A DNA stretch of 64,000 nucleotides. Origin: Mesodorylaimus sp. YZB2_4 (taxonomy: Eukaryota; Nematoda; Enoplea; Dorylaimida; Dorylaimidae). Every line of letters begins with the position of its first letter. The stretch's first letter is position 1. The DNA lies in the NCBI GenBank assembly GCA_030248295.1, contig JASANH010000850.1, positions 1,116,001 to 1,180,000 on the forward strand. Direction: 5' to 3'. A program made the translations under genes and the position numbers. Shown piece after piece: positions 1 through 11,148 of the stretch. Below the pieces are notes generated by a model, which was not told the DNA's origin, made no database searches, and saw only the letters and a list, made by a program, of their open reading frames with translations.

Positions 1-178
1 GTGTTGCTATTGATCTGCATGTTGCATTGACTCCAGTCATCAGCTGTCATTGGCGTCGGCGTTTGTGTTTGGGTCGCGCCTGGAACAAGGAAAGCAGCAG
101 GGCGGGTTACTGGCACACCGCAATGCCATACTGCTTGGCCGTCATGGTCTGACAAGTCGGTTTTATAACCCTTTGCAG

Positions 179-326
179 TGGTCATGGAATCATCCGGGGA
201 TCGGTTGTTCGCGATGCCTGCAACTGCAGTAGATATGGAGGCAGCTGGTGCGGGTGCAGCGGGCGGGCTGATACAAGTTAGGACTAAGTTCCCGGAGACT
301 TGGATCTGGGCTGATCTTCGTTCGAA
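179..326 (+). other. TEP alternative exon A
   Basis: 148 bp exon between an AG at 177-178 and a GTAAGT at 327. It enters in phase 1 and leaves in phase 2, and encodes an alanine/glycine-rich stretch followed by [15 protein letters not shown]. It joins in frame to the exon at 936. Confidence 0.75.
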
Positions 327-3300
327 GTAAGTATGGAGGTCTCAAAGCGCATGATCGTTTATCACTTTAGAGGCTCTGACCGCCTGCACCGGTTCCACTA
401 TTTCTTTTCGACGTTGCGCTCTAAGTATCTTTATCGCACTGGTCCTGTAACCTGTTTGCACGATTTCGATGAGTGATTGACATTGTGCATGGGCGTCTCG
501 ATTGCATGAGTTTGCCTGTTCGTTTGCACTTACTGCAGGACGGATTGCGCGGTCGGAGGTCTTTGCTTCTAGCACTGCAGCCGAAGGGTCTCCGCTCTGA
601 AACAACTTCTCACTTCCGTTCCTCTTCTTTCTTTTTAGGAATGCAGGCACACTTTTTTTTGTTGTTGTGGTGGTGGCATCTATGTGATGTATATTTTGCA
701 CAGGATACGAAATGGCGGAATATAAAGTAATTTCCGTCCGAACTATCGGCGCCAGTGATCGTGTTAGTGTTCGTAAAAACTTCCCTGAAACGTGGATCTG
801 GGTGGACACGGTGTTGGAGCATGTACTGTAGTGTAGTTGCATGTCCCTGCGGGTGCATGTGCCTTGTTTGTTCGCTGGCTATGTTGGTGCCGTGGGTCAA
901 ACTATGGGAGGCAAGTCGAGCTGACTGTGTTTCAGATCTGATGGAACAGCTACATATCAGGCAACTGTGCCCGACACGATTACCTCGTGGATTACGAGCG
1001 CTTTTGCCATCAGCGATGTGGACGGGCTCGGTGTCGCTCCTGAACCAACCAAGGTAGGAGACTGGTAATGGTTGCATGTAATGGTGGTCGGGATCTATTC
1101 TTCTCTAGTTGCAAGTATTCCGACCATTTTTCATTCGACTGGACTTGCCTTATTCGGTCAAGCGCGGTGAAAAGTTGGCCTTGCAAGTGCTGGCCTTCAA
1201 TTATATGGAGAACGATCAGAAGGTGAGTAAAGCTTTCGAATAGGGGCATGGTCTGCAAGTTTTGACTTTTTCGTGCAGGTGGTCATCACGTTGGAGCACA
1301 ACGCTAACTCTGGTTTCGACTTCATTGAGAAGCCTGGTGTCACGAAGGAAAAGTCTACTAAGCAACTGAACGTCCGATACGTTACTGTAAGCTTTTACGG
1401 GTACAAGGAATCCATATATCTTCACCAGGCTGTCTTATCGATAGGTACCTGGTAACGGCGGTTCGGCAGCTACGTTCTTTCCAATCGTTCCAACAATGGT
1501 TGGCGAAGTGAAATTTTTGATCAAGGCTATAGGAGGAAGCGCTACGGACGCTATCGAAATGCCGTTGTTGGTTGAGGTATAACTGACGAAGGTGGTCCGT
1601 TACAACTGATGACTAGACTATCTTATTCAGGCGGAGGGTTTCCCAATGTACCGGAACAACCCCATGGTTATGGACCTGACGCAGACCAACTCGCAGAAAA
1701 GGTCCATCCAACTGGACATACCTGCTGATGCCGTGCCTGGATCGTCGCGCGCCGAAGTGTCAGTGACTGGTAGGGACTGGTGCTGTCCTCGCGGGCCTTG
1801 GTCTGACCGTCTCTTGGTTTAGGCGACATTATGGGGCCAGTGCTGAACAACATCGAGAAGTTGGTCCAGATGCCTTACGGCTGTGGAGAACAGAACATGT
1901 TGAACTTTGTGCCCAACATTGTGGTCATGAAGTACTTGCAAGTGACTCAGCGTTTAACACCGACCATAGAAAGCAAGGCAAAAAAGTACATGGAAGCTGG
2001 TAAGTCCCATCATCTTCCCAGCAGCAACGGGTTTGGCACCTATCATTTTGAGGGTACCAACGGGAGATGACGTACCAGCGAGACGATGCGTCCTACAGTG
2101 CATTCGGCAAACACGACCCGGCTGGTAGCACATGGCTGACGGCTTTCGTATGTCGATCGTTCAAGCAAGCCAAGGAATTCATTTTTATCGATAGCGAAAA
2201 GTTGGGGGCTGCCTTAAAGTTTTTGAAAAGCCAGCAAAAAGAGAACGGTGTTTTCGAGGAACGTGGAAGTGTTCACCACAAGGCTATGCAAGTCAGTTGT
2301 GGCCTGTTGTAAGTCAGGAGCTTTACTGACTCGCTTGTTGTTTAGGGTGGCTCTGCTCAAGGCGGTGTGCCATTGACAGCTTACGTCCTGCTAGCCTTGT
2401 TGGAGAATGGGGTAAGGTATTGCGCTTGCATCAACGCTCGTTTTTTAACATGGCCTTCATACTAATAGGTGCAAAATGCGGATGCCCTGAACTACATCGA
2501 ACGCTCTTTGGATCGTATCTCGAACGACTCGTATTCTCTGGCAATTACGACATACGCGTTGCATTTGGCGGACAGTCCCAAGAAAGACCAAGTATTGCAG
2601 CAGTTGGAAGCATTGGCTGTGCAGAGAGGTAAGACCTCCTACGATCGACCCTCATCACGGAAGGTCAAAATGGTCCTTTTCAGATGGGATGAAACACTGG
2701 TCTCAAACGATCACGGATGATCCGGAGGGCAAGGAGCCAGATTGGTGGAACAGACCTAGACCGGTATATGCTTTCATGAGAGATTCTTATGGTTGTTAAA
2801 GCGAAGGCTGCTTGTTAGGCTGACGTCGAGATGACGGCTTACGCTCTGCTGACGTACGTCTTACGAGATGACACTGCCGGTGCTTTGCCCTTGGTCCGTT
2901 GGTTAGCGACTCAGAGGAACGAATATGGTGGCTTCTCGAGCACTCAAGTAAGCTGACTCGCCAACTATCACTCTGGCTCTACGTTTGTTTCATTTACAGG
3001 ACACGGTTGTTGCTCTCCAAGCTTTAGGCGCCTACGCAGCCAAGGTATTCTCGAACGACACCAACTTGTCCCTGACCGCCAAGAACGACGAGTTCACTCA
3101 TACCTTTAATATCAACCCACAAAACTCGATTGTACTACAGTCTGTTGCAGTAAGTCCTTGCACTACAATTAAAGCGGCCGTGTTCAAAATTGATTCCTCC
3201 GTAGTTAAAAAACTTAAACAGCTCGATCGAATTGGAGGCCAGTGGTCGTGGCATTGCTTACGCTCAAGTAAGCTATCGCTACAACGTGATGGCACGCCGA

Positions 3301-4494
3301 GACCCGCAACCGTTCGTGTGCGAGAAGACAATTGCACAGCCGTCCGATAACAATGTGCAAGTGCAACTATGTTGCAAGTACAGTCAACGAATCTGTTTGT
3401 TGCTAAGACCATATAACTGGGGATCTTTGGTTGTAGCTATGCGTTGAAAGGCAAGAGTAACATGGTGGTCATCGAGGCCAGTGCTCCCTCTGGGTTCACA
3501 ATCGACGAGGAGGAACTGCGTCATTTGACTTCGATCAGAGACCTCCAACGGGTCGAAGTAACTAAAGGTGGAACGGTCGCTGACATATATTTCAACTCTG
3601 TAAGTAGATCTGTCTTGTGGACGCTTGTACGATCGACAGTCAGGACTGGAGGTTAGAGGGCTTGGGGAGACTGAAGGCATTATTTGGTACCCAATTTTCA
3701 CTGGAATGCAAGCAAAGTGGAACAGTTGACCCCACCCCTGTAGCAGGAATTTCGACCAAGCCCTCTGTTCAACCTCTTTTATTTCGCAGATGAGCTCCGC
3801 ACCGACATGTTTCAACATTTCGTCCGAAAGGGTGTTCCAAGTGGCCGAGCAGAAGCCAGCCATTATCATTGTCTACGACTACTACGAACCAGCCCGTCGT
3901 GTAAGACAGTTCAGTTCAGTCCCCCAGGCTTCGTCTGACCTAGCTGTCGTTTCAGATCGAGTTCAACTACCTTACATCTAAGCAGACCACTCTGGAGCAA
4001 GTGTGTGGCGCTGGATGCTGGCCCGATGCACCCGAGGCCGCCGCCAGCACCAATGCAGGTATTCTATCATTGGCCATCATCTGTTGGTGGCATTGTGCGT
4101 GTATGATTTTAACTGCTGCTTTACTGACTCGCTCTTGATCCTGAACAAGTGACATTGCGCTTCAGCTTTGGCCGGCACATGTAAGAGTAGTGTAACGGGA
4201 GACGTGTACAGGAGTTTGGCTTGCGGCTGCATATGTACTGGGTGCGGGAATGGACTTGTGTCTGCTAATGTTATGTCGTGTATGCAAATATGTTATGGAC
4301 CAGTTGAGTCTCACAACGATGTGTGTTCAGTGATACGTATTCTGACCTGGGACGTGGCATTGTGACCCGGCTTACTTGCTCAACGGCGTCAGTATGTCGT
4401 GCTACTAACAGCTCGTTCAGAGGACCAGCAAGCAATCACCTACTTTGACATTTCAGGCACGAATTCGACGACCACCCTGCTTTCTGGCCTTTAG
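179..4494 (+). CDS. Thioester-containing protein (TEP/CD109/A2M family), 3' part
   Basis: Secreted complement/macroglobulin-type protein; the 5' half lies outside the window. Exons by phase: 179-326 or 704-827 (alternatives), 936-1053, 1109-1222, 1279-1386, 1445-1576, 1631-1769, 1823-1999, 2053-2291, 2346-2411, 2469-2628, 2684-2763, 2819-2947, 3000-3149, 3205-3377, 3437-3599, 3790-3900, 3956-4058 and 4421-4494. The exons after the bait region encode FPETWIW and then VPDTITSW, both family hallmarks. The thioester motif GCGEQN is intact (about 1879-1896), and VHHKAM near 2271 supplies the histidine expected at the C3/C4B catalytic position. STWLTAF and the receptor-binding-domain-like C-terminus follow. 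No hydrophobic GPI tail is visible, so a secreted TEP is more likely than CD109. The family call is secure; the last exon is less so, since an exon at 4166-4365 could be an alternative end. Confidence 0.9.
704..827 (+). other. TEP alternative exon B
   Basis: 124 bp exon after TTTTGCACAG, ending at a GTAGTG donor. It has the same entry and exit phases as exon A and encodes SVRTIGASD, then [13 protein letters not shown]. Splicing A to B would shift the frame (124 bp is not a multiple of three), so the two can only substitute for one another. Confidence 0.65.
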
Positions 4495-4775
4495 GTTCTT
4501 TTAGACAAAATTCAGCTTTTTGAGAAGCCCGTTTTGTTATTTTTGTAGCGCTTTTTTTGCTATTGCGACCAGGACCGACTTCCCTTGATCAGTATTCTAT
4601 TGCATTTGTTCTGTGGTGACCTTGATTCGCGAGCACGTCAGTAAAGGGGTCGATTGCAAAAGAGTACAGTTCTAAGAGTAGACATCCAAGTGCGGTCAAA
4701 GAGCAAGCAGTAACTACATAATTAGTTGCAGCCAATATACAAACGCAATACAAAGTAGCCCCTAGCCTGTCTTGA

Positions 4776-6595
4776 CTAAAACTCGGTCACGTAGTCAGCC
4801 TGAAGAGCGGCACGACGGATAATATTCCAGTCTTCCAATATGTCACTTTCCTTGAGCATGTAGACGACGTAAGGGCCGGACACTGTGACTGGTTTTCTAC
4901 GTTTTTCAGTTGGCGAAAGTGAGAGATCGGTATCAGATGGCGACAATGGCCGTTTCACTCGTTCCCCGTTCACAGTCGATGCTTGCTCATTCTTCATTTT
5001 TTCTCTGTTGCTATCCTGCAGCCACAATTCGAGATTAATATCGGCGTTGCGCTTATCCGTTTCCAACTTGACGATACGGCTTTCGATATCTTCTTTCAGC
5101 TGTTCGAAAACCAAGCGTTTCGAATTCTCGTAGTTCTGATTGAGAGCTGAATGTTCGCCATCGTATAATCGATCGATCTGATCCAGCTGCAATCGGCGTA
5201 AGACATCGGCTATCTCGTTGCGTGTGCGCCAATTGTCTTCCAGCGCCGTCAGCTTCTTCAAGTACTCCACAGCCGTGCCGTTGCGGACTTGTTGCAGTTG
5301 AACACTGATCACTGAAAAGAGAATCAGTCGTGCATTGACTCACCAGATCACAGCTTGCAACAATCTTGTTGTTGAATAAAGCTGACTAAGAAGTGAGCGC
5401 CTGCAACTGTGTAACAAGTGAGGCACCATTATTTACAATAATCTTAGATGAGAGGGGTTTAGGCGCGCCAGGTTGATTTTGGGATTTCAGAGTCATGCAA
5501 TGCAGGTGACTTATTCTGATAAACGACAGTTCCCTGTGGCCTGTAGGGTGGGAGGTACTCGAATCCAGGGTCGCCTCACGCAGGTATTGACTAAGAATGA
5601 TTATCCCAAGAGGGAATACTACATACATACCAGCGCGCTCTTACCGGACACGGATGACAAGATAAGTGTTTGCCAACAATCACTCAAGAATGCGGGAAAG
5701 CAAAAAATAAGTCCATTCGGTGAGATTGGATGGAGTGGGCATAGAATTTTGGGGTTGATCTTACAGTGCATCTGGCTCCCCAAGCCAGATTGGCAGACCT
5801 GGATCAAACCAAACTGAAACAGGACCAACCTGCATCTCTTCTGCGTGCCTTGTATCCTTTCACACTGACTGACAGTGCAAACAGAAAAGGTATCAGTTAA
5901 AAAGACTTCTGGTGAAGGGACATCCATAAACTAGGATACAACCTCAAAGGGAAATATTAGCATACCGAACAGGACAGTCTCTGCCATTTGTAAACATCGA
6001 AATTTCGAATTTCTTGCGTTTCCGTTTCGAGCATGTATCCTAATTATTATGCGTGCCTCTTGGTCTTTACTACAATCAAACAAACTGTTGAGCTTTACTA
6101 CAACGTGTCTGATCTAATCTGAACTCGCGAATGGTCCAGCCTGACTACACAGCCGTTCATTTTCGGTCCTGGTACCAAGACCGTCGCTGCAACATATCTC
6201 TCTACTCCTTTCGCTAGGGTGCGTTCCCCAACTATCCCTTCGCGGCTAGTCTGCTTGAAACTAGGGAATCATCTGAAGCAGTTACCATTGCACTACAGTA
6301 AAGCGTCGGGGGCAACCCAAGTCATGCAATCGCATACTAGCCAAACAAGCACACAATACTTACGACAAAGCCTCTCGCGATAGAATCGCTCCTTCAAATC
6401 GTGGAATTGCCGCTCCAAATCGATGAGGTCTCGAAGACATCGCTCGCGACCACTCTCGCATTCGTCATCAGTCCACGGAATCGTCTCACCGCAACTCGAA
6501 GAACTGTCGTCACTTTCTGAACCGCTCTCTGATCCACTACTTGACTCGTTATTAGCTTCGTCAGCACCACTGAACGATGGCTTCTCTTTGTCCAT
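4776..6595 (-). CDS. BRMS1L: BRMS1/BRMS1L/SDS3-family Sin3-HDAC corepressor subunit
   Basis: Nuclear subunit of the Sin3 histone deacetylase complex. There are two exons, 6595-6364 and 5311-4776, joined in phase 1, giving 255 residues. The N-terminus is serine/acid rich. The Sds3-like coiled coil follows, with LERQFHDLKERFYRERL at the exon 1 end and continuing into exon 2. The C-terminus carries PVTVSGPYVVYML and DILEDWNIIRRA, which closely match the conserved BRMS1/BRMS1L tail. The 1.05 kb intron contains no second gene that I can support. BRMS1L is slightly longer in vertebrates (about 320 residues), so this is a compact homologue. The distinction between BRMS1 and BRMS1L cannot be made here. 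Confidence 0.88.
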
Positions 6596-6795
6596 GATAA
6601 TGATCTAAAATACAACAAATAGAATAGACTCAAGACACGTCAACAGACACTAAAGCCATACACGATAAGTAACGGATGCCGACCAGCAGCAGAATTCAGA
6701 GAAACAGCATTAGGGAACATTTACTTGCATAGGTATCACAACACTGAAGGCACCAACCAACATCACTGGAATATAGTACAACATGATTGTGATAA

Positions 6796-7878
6796 TCACA
6801 GTTCCAATTTAGAAGCCAAATACCGTTCGTATTTCTCAACCTTTCTGGAAAAGTCCGCGAATTGTCCAGCGACTTCTCGGTCGTAGATTTTTGCCGATTT
6901 TTCTTTTTTCGATTTTGCGGGAATATCAGGCTCATCGTTCCCTTGAGTTGCTTCTTTCTCCAAGTATTCCAACTTTTTAAGCCTTGACTCAAAATGTCGC
7001 AGTTCTTCTTCAATCGAGTCCAGTTCTGCGCCAGAATACATGGCACGAGCCTTGTCCAGCAATGGAAGAACGCGGGGATGAGTGATTGTCTGGACGTTTT
7101 TGACTTTGCTCGATTGGACTTTATCGGCGACTTTGGTTTTGAGAGAGTCGTAATCACGTTGAATGTTCTTGAATTGCTGTTTTAATTCTGCGTTCGCTTT
7201 GGTCTTTTCGTCTTCGTCGATGTCTTCGTGTAAGACGGAGTTTTCTTTCTGCTCCGGAGACAACTTCTTAGCTAAATTGGCGGACAGCTTCCCGTATTCG
7301 TCCAACTTACGTTGATGATGCCCAAATTCTTCCTCCAAAGCGCTCAGCTCATCCGCATCAAAATCTCCGACGGCCACAGCGTCGAGCCAAAGTCGACGAA
7401 GTTTCTGATCTTTAAACATGGCCGATTTCTGTTTTACAGCATCTCGACTGTTCAGCTCGTTCCGAGCATCTTTCGTCGACCCGTCTAGTGTCTTTTCTCC
7501 GATAACAGATCCCAAACTATCGTACACGGCCCCCAATCTATGTCGATTCAATAACATTTCCAATTCTGACTCAAGTTCTTTCTCCAAGATACCCTCTGAG
7601 TCTGTGCCCACGTTTCGTTCGTATTTCGCTGCCAAAAATTGTTTGTCCAATTTTTTCAGTTCCATGAACAGGTCTTTCAGCTCTGAACCCAAAAGTTGCC
7701 TGGCTGCTTTTGACCAGACGAAATTGAGTTTTTGAATTCGAAATTTTGGCTCCTGCTCGTTTTTTAAGTCATCCACCGAAGTCGGAGCATTAGCCTCTTT
7801 AGTATATTTATTACCTGAAACTAACGATAGAAAAACCATACAAATTAAAAAAAAGATTTTCATTATGCCGAACTTCAA
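6796..7878 (-). CDS. LRPAP1: Alpha-2-macroglobulin receptor-associated protein (RAP)
   Basis: ER chaperone that prevents premature ligand binding by LDL-receptor-family proteins. It is a single exon of 360 residues, close to the usual 350-360. A hydrophobic signal peptide covers residues 1-22; the start could equally be the second methionine at residue 6, which gives a more typical signal. Three helical repeats are visible. The first starts FRIQKLNFVWSKA, the second LRRLWLDAVAVGDFDADEL, and the third contains HPRVLPLLDKARAM, then EEELRHFESRLKKLEY. The protein ends KLEL, a KDEL-type ER retrieval signal; the vertebrate protein ends HNEL. The absence of introns contrasts with most neighbours. 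It shares a 538 bp upstream spacer with Borealin, transcribed the other way. Confidence 0.93.
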   Translation of the reverse strand: MKFGIMKIFFLICMVFLSLVSGNKYTKEANAPTSVDDLKNEQEPKFRIQKLNFVWSKAARQLLGSELKDLFMELKKLDKQFLAAKYERNVGTDSEGILEKELESELEMLLNRHRLGAVYDSLGSVIGEKTLDGSTKDARNELNSRDAVKQKSAMFKDQKLRRLWLDAVAVGDFDADELSALEEEFGHHQRKLDEYGKLSANLAKKLSPEQKENSVLHEDIDEDEKTKANAELKQQFKNIQRDYDSLKTKVADKVQSSKVKNVQTITHPRVLPLLDKARAMYSGAELDSIEEELRHFESRLKKLEYLEKEATQGNDEPDIPAKSKKEKSAKIYDREVAGQFADFSRKVEKYERYLASKLEL

Positions 7879-8416
7879 AAGGGAATAAGGAAAGAGAAGA
7901 AACGAGAGGTCAAACGGCCGAGTGGTCTCCTGCGGAGGGAAATTAGAGGTAAAATATAGATACAGGTATCATTCGACTTTAAGAGACAAGACATTCCAAA
8001 CTAAACCACAATAATTAGTTAATCTAAAAATTTATTTTGTGGGTTTTTTTTCTGGCAGTTTTGTTGCGACGGTTATTTTTCGTTTGGCTTAGTTTAAAAC
8101 TGAACCTCATTTTTCATGTGTGCGGTACTGCCGTGAGCGCAAATTTTAAACTAAACGCGGCTTGTTGGTGCCCTCGTCTCGTCTTGTGCTCTTTAGCAGG
8201 ACCCTCCATTATCGATTTATTTTTACTGAAATTCGCTGCCCGCAGTTTTATGAAAAGAAAACATTACTTTTTCAACGATATATTCGGAAAGGTAGGTACC
8301 CTGTATCAGCGTCCTTCATTTTCAGTGATTTTATGCATTTTTCCAGAATTGAGCTCGCAGAAAAAATGTGGAATTGCCCAATTAGAGCAATTTGATTTTT
8401 AGGCTCGTTAGGAAAA
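7879..8416. promoter_or_regulatory. Shared upstream region of LRPAP1 and Borealin
   Basis: 538 bp lie between two divergent start codons. AT-rich runs are present, but I cannot fix a TATA box or initiator. The bidirectional role is inferred from gene arrangement only. Confidence 0.4.
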
Positions 8417-10908
8417 ATGGCTCCTCGGAAGCGAACGACGAAAGACCCGGCAGTAAAAGAGCGGGAAAAGAAACTTGCGATGTTTTTGGCGGATTTTGAC
8501 AAGCAAAGTAAGGCATACAGTAGGCCTACAGGCTACTATGCGATATACAGTACTGCTTCAGCTACTCGGGTAGGTGTATGAGCAGAACCCTTATACGATT
8601 AAGCTTTTCATTTTTAGCCGAAACGCGCACGATGGAAATCCAGCGGACTGCCAAAAGTCTGTGCAAACAAGTTGCCACTTATTATTTGCAGGAAATTTGC
8701 AAATTACCGAAGGTACTATCGATACGTATTGTCCTGTTTTATTAGAGTAAAGTGATGCAGACGACAAAATATTGTTAGGCTTATCTTTCACTTTCATGTT
8801 TTCCAGGCTACACGCGAGATGAAGCTCCGTGATTTCTTGGGTAAGAATTGTTTCTAGCAGAACTGTAACTTTAAATCTTGCTATAACAATCGTGTTTTTC
8901 AGCTGGAGCAGCTCCATGTTTTACGGCTTCGTTGGGCAAGATTGAAGAGGAGATCAATAACGCCATTCAGTTACCTACCGTTATGAAGAAACAACGTACA
9001 GCGAAAAAGACAATTCCAATGTCGTCGTTGCCTCCTCCGCCACCATCGATGAAATCGACCGCACGAAAGTGAGTTGTCATGTTTGGTTTTTTTAAAATTC
9101 ACTCATACCATGCTTAAATATCATTAAGGAAACGTGCTAATATGGTGTCTGCTGATATGGAAAACTCTGAACACGTAGTCGTTGTCAAACACGAAATAGC
9201 GGTCGAGGCGACTGCCGTTTCTGCAACGCCGTTCCCAAGTAACGCCTCTAGTATTGTCAACGACAGGACATTCGACTTCGACAAGGTATCACCAGAGAAC
9301 TCAGCACAAGGAAAATCCCACGAACGTGACAACAGCGTGGATGTACCGATCACGACGACTGAAAATACTTCTCCAAATTGCGATTTCGATCTCACCAGGA
9401 CGATCAAAAAGGAAGACTACGTCAACGAAAATATTCCTGCGACTGTGTAAGTTATTCTTGTAGCCTAGCGTTCGTTCGGGACTGGGATTCATCCAATCGA
9501 TCGGGATCAGGACTACTACTGTGGAGATAGGGACCATGTGCAGTTTTAGTGATCCTCGGTGCAAAGTTTCATCTGGATCTATGATGATCAACATCGCTGA
9601 CTTCGTCTGCGGGGAGGGGGGTCAGGGGTCGGCGACTTCGCGGCCCATTTGGTTGCTTATAAAATTGAATTTTTTTAAAAAATTTTCCGGCGAAAATTTA
9701 AATTTAGTTTGGGCCTTCCAAGGCAAAACATTGGGTCTTTTTTACTGGGGGGGGAGGGGGTCGAAAATAGTAAAGGTACCTGCACACCCTTGCCGGGCGG
9801 GACAGGGGGTCTAAAAAATGAGAATGGGTCCACCCTTTACCAAATTTTTTAGGGGGGTCCACACTACCTTGGATACCCAGCCAGCGATGTTGATGATACT
9901 AGCAAGATTGTACCACCAGCATAAGGTATTGTATTAGCAAGGAAGAGTGTAGAAAAATCTCTCGACCTACACGTAAGTCAACTTGAGGGCATTCATGGTG
10001 TCCTTCACAAGTCAGTTCAAAGGTAGCACAGTTGTTAGGCTAAAAAATACGTAAGCTCCCTTCGTTTCGGATTTGCAGATTTTCTGTTTACTTCTCGACC
10101 TGCGAAAAATAATTCCAAAATTTTGAGCAAAAGGAGCCAAAAAATCTCATCTTTCTATTAAGCTGTTTTTAACCTTATTAGCCACATTTTTTTAATCAAC
10201 TTCACAGGCTCTTTTGCATCCACACATGACGTGATCCGTCTTGGTACCTCCCTCCGACATGCTAGCTGGCATTAGTCAAAACATGGCTTCTTTTTTGGAA
10301 TCTCCAGTCATTTTTATCACGGTCAGGATAATTCAATCCAGGCGGGATAGGAATCCCGAACGAATGCTATTGCATACCTGAGTATAATCATGTTACTAAT
10401 CATTTTTAGGAAAAAGACTATGACGGCGGCCGTTTATCGCAAACCAATCCCTGATGAACTACTCTATTCGGAACGTGGTAGTCCAGTTGTAATCGATGCA
10501 CGTGCGGCGCTCAAACAGTCGAAAGCCCAAGCCGCTTTTATGATGAAGCAAGGCGCTGTAAGTCAATTTCTATGACGGCTCCTTGTTTACTAGATCCTAA
10601 AACGAGGTATCTTGGTTCTCTCATGGACTCGTGAATCTCCCCGTTGGTATTAGGCTTAAAAACCCTGGACTTATACCAGAAATTTTTTAGCAAATTGTGA
10701 ATGGTCATCCTTCATTAACCGTCTTGCTTTTCAGATCACACTGACGAGCAGTCCATTGCCAGATGGGGCATCCTGTCCAGACCTGGACACGTCCGAGCTA
10801 AATCTAATGAAGCAGTTGAACAACAACTTGGCGAAGATGATAGCTATCAACGAAGGTAGGGTCAATGCTGGCGCAGGCGAAGGAACAGCATCGTCTTCGG
10901 ATAGTTAG
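8417..10908 (+). CDS. CDCA8: Borealin, chromosomal passenger complex subunit
   Basis: Borealin links INCENP, Survivin and Aurora B at centromeres and the spindle midzone. Seven exons: 8417-8507, 8618-8712, 8807-8840, 8903-9068, 9129-9446, 10410-10557 and 10735-10908, giving 341 residues. The N-terminus starts MAPRKRTT and continues KLAMFLADFDKQ, then a helix ending ICKLPKATREMKLRDFL. This matches the Borealin helix that packs with INCENP and Survivin. The middle is disordered and basic/proline rich. The C-terminus has SERGSPVVIDARAA and a final amphipathic helix ending NNNLAKMIAINEG, matching the Borealin dimerisation domain. It runs convergent with the BTB-zinc-finger gene; the stops are 240 bp apart. 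A possible poly(A) signal AATAAA lies at 11103. Intron 5 (963 bp) is unusually long for this locus. Confidence 0.88.
9447..10409 (+). other. Long Borealin intron 5 with G-rich low-complexity sequence
   Basis: 963 bp. It contains several G runs (an 8-G run at 9747, GGGGG at 9756) and AT-rich runs (TTTTTTTAAAAAATTTT near 9670), unlike the other introns of the gene. It may be a decayed insertion; no transposon protein or target duplication is visible. Confidence 0.45.
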
Positions 10909-11102
10909 TTCGATGCTTGTTCGCCGCAGGCTTGTAATGTCGCCATTTTTTATGAATAGGTTTTCGTTTCTGGACATTTGTGTTCTTTCGAATGCGTTTT
11001 GTACTTAACTTTCCTCATATGCAACAAGGTTCCATCCATCCCATATTCGGAACACTAGACTACGCAGTATGTGCATAGAACATACCTATTCACTGTGTAA
11101 AG

Positions 11103-11108
11103 AATAAA
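11103..11108 (+). terminator. Poly(A) signal of Borealin
   Basis: AATAAA 195 bp after the Borealin stop and 41 bp before the stop codon of the convergent BTB-ZF gene, so the two 3' ends probably overlap or abut. Confidence 0.5.
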
Positions 11109-11148
11109 ATAGAATAGTAAAGGTCCAAAAATTCAAAACTGACGCAAA

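Noticed and set aside
342..1077. Long minus-strand open frames over the TEP alternative exons
   Set aside because: They are antisense to exon B and its flanks; composition and lack of homology mark them as shadows.
5473..5927. Open frames on both strands within the BRMS1 intron
   Set aside because: No family resemblance, and they overlap each other; intron sequence.
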